From positions 1 through 18,978 of the forward strand of contig JBAVEL010000191.1 in NCBI GenBank assembly GCA_049587715.1: a stretch of 18,978 nt of DNA, in the 5' to 3' direction. Positions 1 to 5,505 of the stretch are shown piece by piece (positions within the stretch are counted from its first letter, which is position 1; each line of letters opens with the position of its first letter). Made by a program: the position numbers and the translations under genes. The notes below the pieces were generated by a model. The model saw only the letters and a list, made by a program, of their open reading frames with translations, made no database searches and was not told where the DNA came from. This DNA comes from JBAVEL01 sp049587715. GTDB taxonomy: Bacteria > Bacteroidota > Ignavibacteria > UBA10030 > UBA6906.

Positions 1-87
1 GTCCAGGGTCAGCGGGAGGGGCTGCGCGCCGCCGGGGGCGACCGGGATGAACGCCAGCAGAAGCAACAAGGCAACTCGTTGAGGCAT
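1..87 (-). CDS. N-terminus of an exported protein, cut by window edge
   Basis: An ATG at 87 opens a frame that runs without a stop to base 1, giving 29 visible residues. They form a classic Sec signal peptide: Arg at residue 4, a hydrophobic core (ALLLLLAFIPV, 6-16) and a probable cleavage after GGA or GAQ near residue 21. The mature protein then begins with PLPLTLD. A GGAG Shine-Dalgarno sequence lies about 7 bases before the ATG. The PLTLD start resembles the first helix of TolC-type efflux proteins (LTLDEA-), but this is only a guess from seven residues. It is oriented like the cca cluster and begins 97 bases after the cca stop, so it may be the next gene of that unit. Confidence 0.6.
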   Translation of the reverse strand, partial: MPQRVALLLLLAFIPVAPGGAQPLPLTLD

Positions 88-115
88 GACCAAGCTCCGG
101 AAAATGGCAGGTGCA

Positions 116-151
116 CGGGGATCCGCGGGTTCCCCGGACGCCCGGCGCGTC
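116..151 (-). other. Two adjacent small hairpins downstream of cca
   Basis: Positions 116-136 can fold on the minus transcript as CGGGGA/TCCCCG with two more GC pairs inside. Positions 137-151 form GACGC/GCGTC with a five-base loop. Neither has a following U tract. They could mark the 3' end of the cca transcript or sit in the leader of the exported-protein gene. Short stems like these are common by chance in GC-rich DNA. Confidence 0.25.
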
Positions 152-184
152 AGTTCATTAGACGGTTTTTGCCGGGGGAAAGTT

Positions 185-1615
185 TCATTTCTGTTCGGCA
201 TTCCGGCGGAACCCCTCCAGCAGTTCCTCCCGGACGGAGAGCAGATAGGCGACCGCCGCGTCGTGTTCGTTCGGGATCCTCCCCTCCAGAATGGCCTCCT
301 CGATCGCCCCCTTCAGCACCCCCACCTCCCGCCCGGGGGCGAGCCCGCAGAGCGCCATGATCTCGTCCCCCTTGACCGGCGGCTGCCAGTTCCGGAGGCG
401 GTCCTTCTCCTCCACCTCGGTAATCTTCCGCACGACGCCATCGTAGTTCCTCAGATAGCGCTCCACAAGCCGGGGGTTCTTGGAGGTGATGTCCGCGCGG
501 CAGAGAGCCAGGAGGTCGTCAATCTCGTTCCCGGCCTCGAACACCAGCCGCCGGACGGCCGAGTCCGTGACCCCCTCGTCCACAAGGGCCATGGGGCGCA
601 GGTGCAGACGCACCAGCTTCTCCACGTACGGAAGAGGGTCCAGGGGAAGCCGCATGCGGCGGAAGAGGGGCTTCAGCATGCGGGCCCCCAGCTCCTCATG
701 TCCGTGAAAGGTCCAGCCGGTTCCCTCCCGGAAGGCCTTCGTGCGCGGCTTGGCGATGTCGTGGACCAGTCCCGCAAACCGGAGCCAGAGCTTGTCGGAG
801 GAACGGGCCAGGTTGTCCACCACCGTGCAGGTATGCAGGAACACATCCTTGTGATGGTGATCCCGGCGCTGGTCCACACCCGCCATGGCCGCCGCCTCCG
901 GGAACACCAGCCGCAGGAGGCCCGTGTCCTGGAGGAGACCCAGCCCCCGCGAGGGCGCCGAAGAGCGGAGGATCTTCAGGAACTCCTCGGTGATCCGCTC
1001 CTGGGATACGATCGAGATGCGCTCTTTCATGGCCCGTACCGCCCTCAGGGCCGCCCCGTCGGCATCAAATCCGAGCTGGGCGGCGAACCGGACCAGCCGC
1101 ATCATCCTGAGCGGATCCTCTCCGAACGTCGTCTCGGGGTCCAGGGGAGTCCGGAGGAGCCGCCTCCCGCAGTCCTCCCGTCCCCCGAACAGATCCACAA
1201 GCCGGCCCTTCCGTTCGCCCCCCAGGGGAACGGCCATGGCATTCACCGTGAAATCCCGCCGGCGGAGATCCTCCTCCAGGGTGCCTTCCTCCACCTGCGG
1301 ATTCCGGGATTCAGGAAGGTAGTTTTCCCGGCGGGCCCCCACGCATTCCACCTTCCGGTCTCCCAGCGGGATCTGGGCGGTCCGGAATTTCTCGTGCACC
1401 ACGACGGCCATCCCCCCGATTGCGGGAGCCAGGGCCCGCGCGAAGCGCACACCGTCTCCCAGGACCAGGATGTCCAGATCGGCACAGGCCTGCCCCAGCA
1501 GCCGGTCCCGCACATATCCCCCCACCACGTAGGCCTCCAGCCCCAGCCGGTCGGCCAGTGCGCCGGCGCTCCGGAGCACGGGGTCGGCAAGGTCCAGCCC
1601 TGGGTCCGGTCTCAT
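185..1615 (-). CDS. cca: CCA-adding tRNA nucleotidyltransferase with HD domain
   Basis: This 476-residue protein belongs to the class II nucleotidyltransferase/poly(A) polymerase family, which adds or repairs the 3' CCA end of tRNAs in the cytoplasm. The N-terminal head has the GG motif followed by VRDRLLG (32-41) and the catalytic DLD pair (46-48). RRDFTVNAMA (119-128) and GEDPLRMMRLVRFAAQLGF (165-183) are the usual head and neck motifs. An HD phosphohydrolase-like domain follows, with its HD pair at 285-286 and a GHEELGA segment near 305. A longer frame continues upstream to 1993, but it lies inside the oxidoreductase gene and lacks family sequence. The ATG at 1615 overlaps that gene's stop as ATGA, implying coupled translation. 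CCA-adding versus poly(A) polymerase activity cannot be separated by eye; a single copy favours CCA addition. Confidence 0.93.
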   Translation of the reverse strand: MRPDPGLDLADPVLRSAGALADRLGLEAYVVGGYVRDRLLGQACADLDILVLGDGVRFARALAPAIGGMAVVVHEKFRTAQIPLGDRKVECVGARRENYLPESRNPQVEEGTLEEDLRRRDFTVNAMAVPLGGERKGRLVDLFGGREDCGRRLLRTPLDPETTFGEDPLRMMRLVRFAAQLGFDADGAALRAVRAMKERISIVSQERITEEFLKILRSSAPSRGLGLLQDTGLLRLVFPEAAAMAGVDQRRDHHHKDVFLHTCTVVDNLARSSDKLWLRFAGLVHDIAKPRTKAFREGTGWTFHGHEELGARMLKPLFRRMRLPLDPLPYVEKLVRLHLRPMALVDEGVTDSAVRRLVFEAGNEIDDLLALCRADITSKNPRLVERYLRNYDGVVRKITEVEEKDRLRNWQPPVKGDEIMALCGLAPGREVGVLKGAIEEAILEGRIPNEHDAAVAYLLSVREELLEGFRRNAEQK

Positions 1616-2598
1616 GGGGAGCCAATCTCCTGGCGGGCAATCTTCTCCATAATGGCATGCGCCACCTCCAGGGCCCGCAGCCCGTCTTCCCCCGAAACCA
1701 CAGGGGGGGTCCCCTCCCGCACCGACTGCACAAAGAGCGCCAGCTCGTGCCTGAGGGCGTTCACTTCCCTGACGACAGGCCTCTCGTAGAGCACCTTCCG
1801 TGCGGCGGTCCCCGAGCCGATCGCACCCAGGGCCAGGGCTCCCGGAGGGGGCTCCTCTTCCGCCCCGCAGAGCCGGAACACCTCGGCGGAGGGGGCCAGG
1901 AAGTCCACCGAAATGTACTCCTCCTTCTGGAAGAGGCGCATCTTCCGCATCTTCTTCTGGGAAATGCGCGAAGCGGTCACGTTCGCCACGCACCCCCCTG
2001 CAAACTGGAGCCGCGCGTTGGCAATATCCACGGTATCCGACACCACGGCCACACCGCTGGCATCCACGCGCGTGACGGGAGCCTTCACCAGACTCAGGAT
2101 GATGTCTATGTCATGAATCATGAGATCCAGCACCACGGCCACATCGGTCCCGCGGGGATTGAACATGGAGAGCCGGTGGGATTCCACAAAGAGGGGCCTG
2201 AGGTTCCGCCCCTCCAGCGCCAGGATGGCGGGATTGAACCTCTCGATGTGCCCCACCTGGAGGATGAGCCCGCCTGCGCGCGCAAGGGAGCAGATCTCTT
2301 CCGCCTCGGCCACGGTGCCGGCAAGCGGCTTCTCGATGAACACATGCTTCCCCCGCCCGAGCGCCGCCCGGGCCACTTCCGCATGGGAGGTGGTGTCCGT
2401 GGCAATCGTCAGGGCCTCCGTGCAATCCAGCAGCTCCCCCAGCGTGGAGAACACGGGCACCCCCAGCTCCCCGCCCAGGGCCCGGGCCTTCTCCGTGTCG
2501 GCATCGTGAATCCCTGCAAGCCGGACCGTTTCCAGGGAGGACAGCATCCTGGCATGCAGGGACCCCAGGCGTCCCGTTCCAACGACCCCGATGTTCAT
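1612..2598 (-). CDS. Gfo/Idh/MocA family NAD(P)-dependent oxidoreductase
   Basis: This 328-residue protein has an N-terminal Rossmann fold with the dinucleotide motif GTGRLG at 7-12. The family EKP motif, whose Lys is near the active site, is at 89-91, and HDID (162-165) carries the usual catalytic His region. Such enzymes oxidise or reduce sugars, often nucleotide-activated ones. The stretch SRISQKKMRKMRLFQ (210-224) resembles oxidoreductases found near lipid A genes, including UDP-GlcNAc 3-dehydrogenase (GnnA). I recall this rather than having tested it, and no lipid A gene is visible here. The ATG at 2598 is chosen because it overlaps the HAD stop as ATGA and begins directly with the Rossmann strand (MNIGVVG). 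The next gene starts in the same coupled way. The substrate is unknown. Confidence 0.9.
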   Translation of the reverse strand: MNIGVVGTGRLGSLHARMLSSLETVRLAGIHDADTEKARALGGELGVPVFSTLGELLDCTEALTIATDTTSHAEVARAALGRGKHVFIEKPLAGTVAEAEEICSLARAGGLILQVGHIERFNPAILALEGRNLRPLFVESHRLSMFNPRGTDVAVVLDLMIHDIDIILSLVKAPVTRVDASGVAVVSDTVDIANARLQFAGGCVANVTASRISQKKMRKMRLFQKEEYISVDFLAPSAEVFRLCGAEEEPPPGALALGAIGSGTAARKVLYERPVVREVNALRHELALFVQSVREGTPPVVSGEDGLRALEVAHAIMEKIARQEIGSP

Positions 2599-3290
2599 GA
2601 GGCGTCCTCCTCCGGGGGGGCGGGCCCGGCATGGGCCCGGAACCAATGAAGCATCTCTTCACCCGTATGAAAGTAATAGTCGGCCCCCGAGGCCAGCATC
2701 TCCTCTTGTTGCAGGGAATCCCAGAGGGCCGCCCCCACCCGGAGACCCGCCGAGCGGGCCGCCCGAACATCTCCCGTGGAATCCCCCACCATGAGGGTCT
2801 CCCGGGGACCGCAGCCGAACGCCGCAAGCACGCGCTGGATTCCCTCATGATGGGGCTTGTGCCGGGAGACATCGTCCCCCGACACCACGAGCGGGAAGTA
2901 TCCTCGTATCCCCAGCTCTTCCAGGGTGATCGACGCCGTCCGCCGTCCCTTCCCGGTAAAGACGGCCAGCCGGACCCCGCGACCGGTCAGGAACTCGAGG
3001 GATTCACGGATGAACGGGTGGAGCCCGGCCAGGGCGCCGTGCTCCCTCCGGTAGAATGCGCAGAGGTCCTCCATCGCGTCCCCCACCTCCGTGCGGCCGA
3101 GCAACCGCCGGAGGCCTCCCTCTTCGGGAGGACCGAAGAGGGAGACGATTTCATGCGGGGGGAGCGTCCGTCCCAGGTACTTCCCGGCCACATGGTTGAA
3201 GCTGGCGAATATCAGCTCGTTCGTCCTGGTAAGCGTGCCGTCCATGTCGAAAATCACGCTCGTAGTGCGATGGGGATGAAGAACCGGCAT
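2595..3290 (-). CDS. HAD-superfamily phosphatase (Gph/PpaX-like)
   Basis: The 231-residue protein shows all HAD motifs: DMDGT (15-19) with nucleophile Asp15 and acid/base Asp17, FTGK near 114 as motif II, a Lys in HKPHHEG, and MVGDSTGDVRAA as motif III. A helical cap sits between motifs I and II, as in phosphoglycolate phosphatase or pyrophosphatase PpaX. The substrate cannot be read from sequence. An ATG seven codons upstream (3311) would lie upstream of the apparent transcription start, because TTGGAA and TATATT promoter boxes place that start at about 3292. ATG 3290 is therefore preferred and the mRNA would be essentially leaderless. It is the first gene of a coupled cluster with the oxidoreductase and cca; no pathway link between the three is obvious. 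Confidence 0.88.
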   Translation of the reverse strand: MPVLHPHRTTSVIFDMDGTLTRTNELIFASFNHVAGKYLGRTLPPHEIVSLFGPPEEGGLRRLLGRTEVGDAMEDLCAFYRREHGALAGLHPFIRESLEFLTGRGVRLAVFTGKGRRTASITLEELGIRGYFPLVVSGDDVSRHKPHHEGIQRVLAAFGCGPRETLMVGDSTGDVRAARSAGLRVGAALWDSLQQEEMLASGADYYFHTGEEMLHWFRAHAGPAPPEEDAS

Positions 3291-3298
3291 AATCTGAT

Positions 3299-3327
3299 AA
3301 TATACCCACATCAGCCCCGATTTCCAA
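3299..3327 (-). promoter_or_regulatory. Sigma70-like promoter of the HAD-oxidoreductase-cca unit
   Basis: Minus-strand TTGGAA (3322-3327) and TATATT (3299-3304) are separated by exactly 17 bases. Transcription would begin near 3292, one to three bases before the ATG at 3290, leaving no room for a Shine-Dalgarno sequence. The boxes are AT-rich within a GC-rich background. Confidence 0.6.
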
Positions 3328-3343
3328 GGTCGGACGCCCTGCC

Positions 3344-3372
3344 TTGCGCCTCGGACGGGTTCTTGATACCTT
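3344..3372 (+). promoter_or_regulatory. Sigma70-like promoter of the rlmI-like gene
   Basis: TTGCGC (3344-3349) and TACCTT (3367-3372) are spaced by 17 bases. The -10 box ends seven bases before the ATG at 3380, so the transcript would start at or next to the start codon. No Shine-Dalgarno sequence is visible. The match is moderate (TACCTT keeps T1, A2 and T6). It is divergent from the HAD promoter, with the two -35 boxes 16 bases apart. Confidence 0.45.
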
Positions 3373-3379
3373 GCGGGTC

Positions 3380-4564
3380 ATGGAAGACACCATCGCCCGG
3401 CCCGTCGTCCGCCTCAGGAAGAAAGAGGAACACCGCATCCTGGGAGGACATCTCTGGGTATTCAGCAATGAGATTCAGGAGATCTCGGGGAGCCCCGCCG
3501 CGGGAGATCCGGTGTGTGTGGAGTCGGCCCGCGGCCGGACGATCGGATTCGGCTTCTACAACCCCCGTTCCCTCATTGCGTGCAGGATCCTCGCGCCCCT
3601 CCCCACTCCGGTGGACCGGGAATTCTTCCGCGCCCGGCTGGCCGAGGCGCTGGCGCTGCGGGAGAAGCTCTATGGCGGGGAGCAGGTCTACCGGATGGTT
3701 CACGGAGAAAGCGACTTCCTGCCGGGACTCGTGCTGGACAGGTTCGGCTCCACGGTGTGCCTGCAGAGCTCCTGCCTGGGCATGGAGCAGCGCCTGGGGC
3801 TGATTCTGGAGGCGCTGGACACGCTCGTGGATGCCCGCGCCGTCATCGAGCGGAACGAAACGGGCCTCCGGATTCCCGAAGGTCTCCCCCTTCGATCGGG
3901 CGTCCTGCGGGGTACGGGGGAGCCGGTGGAGATCTCCGAGCACGGTATCCGCTATCTCGTGGACCCCCTCCACGGGCAGAAGACCGGCTTCTTCCTGGAC
4001 CAGCGGGAGAACCGCCTCCTCATCAGGCGCTTCGCCCCGGGTGCCGATGTTCTGGATTGCTTCTGTCACGACGGGGGATTCGCCCTGAATGCGTGCCGTG
4101 GGGGAGCCCGGAGCGCGCTGGGCCTGGATTCCTCGGCGGATGCAGTCGGGAGGGCCGTCCGGAATGCGGTCCTGAACGACATCCCATCCGCACGGTTCGA
4201 GGAAGCAGATGTTTTTGAGCGCCTCGCGGCATTCGCAGAAGCGGGCCGGCAGTTCGATCTGGTGGTTCTGGATCCCCCGTCATTCGCCCGGAACCGGAAG
4301 AGCTTCCCCACGGCCCGGAAGGGCTACCGGGAGCTCCACACCAGGGCGCTCCGGGTGCTCCCGAGGGGGGGCATCCTCATGACGGCATCCTGCTCGCATC
4401 ACATGGACCCGGGGGCTTTTCTCTCCCTCATCCTGGAGGCGGCCGGGAGAGCCGATCGGCGCCTCCAGTTGCTGGACTGGAGGGGCGCGGCGCCGGACCA
4501 TCCGGTGCTTCCCCCCATGCCCGAGACCCAGTACCTGAAGATGGGGGTCTTCCGTGCCCTCTGA
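3380..4564 (+). CDS. rlmI: RlmI-type class I SAM-dependent rRNA methyltransferase
   Basis: This 394-residue cytosine-C5 methyltransferase resembles RlmI/YccW, which methylates 23S rRNA. An N-terminal PUA-like domain covers about 8-75 (RLRKKEEHRILGGHLWVF, then the AGDPV strand). The central region has the family signature HGQKTGFFLDQREN (198-211). SAM motif I is VLDCFCHDGGFAL (224-236), where the family more often has N-x-F-x-Y-T-G-G. DPPSFAR (298-304) is motif IV and SCSHH (337-341) carries the likely catalytic Cys338. A TTG at 3344 is in frame, but homology begins around the ATG at 3380, which also follows the -10 box closely. The target base (C1962 in E. coli) is inferred from family only. 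A plus-strand neighbour follows after 61 bases. Confidence 0.88.
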   Translation: MEDTIARPVVRLRKKEEHRILGGHLWVFSNEIQEISGSPAAGDPVCVESARGRTIGFGFYNPRSLIACRILAPLPTPVDREFFRARLAEALALREKLYGGEQVYRMVHGESDFLPGLVLDRFGSTVCLQSSCLGMEQRLGLILEALDTLVDARAVIERNETGLRIPEGLPLRSGVLRGTGEPVEISEHGIRYLVDPLHGQKTGFFLDQRENRLLIRRFAPGADVLDCFCHDGGFALNACRGGARSALGLDSSADAVGRAVRNAVLNDIPSARFEEADVFERLAAFAEAGRQFDLVVLDPPSFARNRKSFPTARKGYRELHTRALRVLPRGGILMTASCSHHMDPGAFLSLILEAAGRADRRLQLLDWRGAAPDHPVLPPMPETQYLKMGVFRAL

Positions 4565-4625
4565 GATCCGGCCGGGCCCGGGAACCGCAGGCACCGCCGG
4601 AAGCGTTGGGAGAAAGAGAAGACCT

Positions 4626-5378
4626 ATGCAGCATGCCCCAACGGGAATACTGATGATCGTCCTCTGGGCGGGGCTCCCACTCGCGCACGCCGGCCCCGCG
4701 GGTCTCCTCCAGGAGGCGACTCCTGACTCCCTGCCGCAGGGTGCGTATGTGCCCGCCTCTGACACTCCCTCCCGCCCCAACGCCTGGGGGCTGGATGTGC
4801 TGATCTCGAACGACGGATTCGGGATGGGCCTTTTCTACCGCAGGGCCTTCAGCCCCGACCTTTTCGGCTTCGCCTCGCTTTCCATCTCGGAATCAAAGGA
4901 GGAGCGGGAGGTGGAGCGGTATGACCCGTTCACGGGCATGACCTACGTTCCGGGGAAGCTGAACAGGTTCTTCGTGATCCCGCTCAGTGTGGGCATCCAA
5001 CAGAGGGTCTTCCGGGAGGATATCCTGGACACATTCCGCCCGTACGTCACCCTGGGCGCGGGACCCACAATCGTCTATGCAGCCCCCTTTACCAGGATCC
5101 TCCGGGACGTGTCGGGACCGCGGTATGAAACCGTGGAGTTCTTCAGGAGCATCGGACAGGGGCGGGCATACTACACCGCCTCGGCATTCATCGGGGCCGG
5201 GGCTCATTTCGGGTCGGAAGAGGGGAGTCTCTTCGGCCTCAACCTCCGCTACTACTTCACCTACCTGCTGGACGGGGGCCTGGAATCCGCCTTTGACGAG
5301 CGCACCGGAGAGGTGGTGGGAAGGAAGACCGCCTTCGGCGGCTTCTTCATCACATTCACCGTGGGCGTGGCCTACTGA
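4626..5378 (+). CDS. Exported beta-barrel-like outer-membrane protein
   Basis: The protein has 250 residues. The ATG at 4626 is preceded by the purine-rich GGGAGAAAGAGAAG and begins a signal peptide (hydrophobic core ILMIVLWAGLPLA, cleavage after AHA near residue 22). The mature part alternates polar and aromatic or hydrophobic residues in short strands (GLDVLISNDGFGMGLFYRRA, FFVIPLSVGIQQRVF, RPYVTLGAGPTIVYA, GLNLRYYFTYLL, GGFFITFTVGVAY). It ends in an aromatic residue, as BAM-recognised barrels do. This suggests a small barrel of roughly eight to ten strands. I do not recognise the specific family and no enzymatic motif is visible. It may share the rlmI promoter or have its own. A role in envelope integrity or transport is only possible, not shown. 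Confidence 0.75.
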   Translation: MQHAPTGILMIVLWAGLPLAHAGPAGLLQEATPDSLPQGAYVPASDTPSRPNAWGLDVLISNDGFGMGLFYRRAFSPDLFGFASLSISESKEEREVERYDPFTGMTYVPGKLNRFFVIPLSVGIQQRVFREDILDTFRPYVTLGAGPTIVYAAPFTRILRDVSGPRYETVEFFRSIGQGRAYYTASAFIGAGAHFGSEEGSLFGLNLRYYFTYLLDGGLESAFDERTGEVVGRKTAFGGFFITFTVGVAY

Positions 5379-5390
5379 GGGTTGAATTGC

Positions 5391-5450
5391 GAAGGGCACC
5401 GGCACACGCGCTGGACCTCCCCTGAATCCATTGCGGTACCGATGCCCTTC
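5391..5450 (-). other. Long hairpin in the convergent gap behind uvrA
   Basis: Arms 5391-5405 and 5436-5450 pair over 15 continuous positions. Inner helices 5407-5409/5433-5435 and 5412-5415/5427-5430 extend the fold to about 22 pairs. The two non-Watson-Crick positions of the main arm (5399/5442, 5403/5438) are G-U in minus-strand RNA but C-A in plus-strand RNA, so the fold fits a minus transcript. That transcript could be the uvrA 3' region or a separate small RNA. No U tract follows, so a simple intrinsic terminator is not supported. The 7-base direct repeats GGGTTGA at 5379-5385 and 5452-5458 flank it, leaving a small mobile palindrome as an alternative. Confidence 0.5.
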
Positions 5451-5466
5451 TGGGTTGATGCGTGTG

Positions 5467-5475
5467 TAATATAAT
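5467..5475. promoter_or_regulatory. AT island with -10-like hexamers on both strands
   Basis: TAATATAAT stands out in the GC-rich surroundings. The plus strand reads a perfect TATAAT (5470-5475) and the minus strand reads TATATT (5468-5473). No good -35 box is present at 16-18 bases on either side; the best on the minus strand is CTGAAG with a 17-base spacer. A minus-strand start would fall near 5461, just before the 5391-5450 hairpin. Confidence 0.3.
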
Positions 5476-5505
5476 CCACGGGCGCCCTCTCTTCAGTGAT
5501 GCCCG

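Noticed and set aside
86..1789. A 567-codon plus-strand frame opposite cca
   Set aside because: It is antisense to a gene with clear catalytic motifs, is low in structure and has no domain. Similar shadows lie at 12015-13961, 15320-17092 and 17158-18417.
1616..1993. An extension of the cca frame by 126 codons
   Set aside because: It lies inside the oxidoreductase gene and contains no family sequence. The ATG at 1615 with the ATGA overlap explains the start.
3293..3311. An earlier ATG for the HAD gene at 3311
   Set aside because: It lies between the -35 and -10 boxes of the predicted promoter, so it would not be in the mRNA, and it adds seven residues without family similarity.
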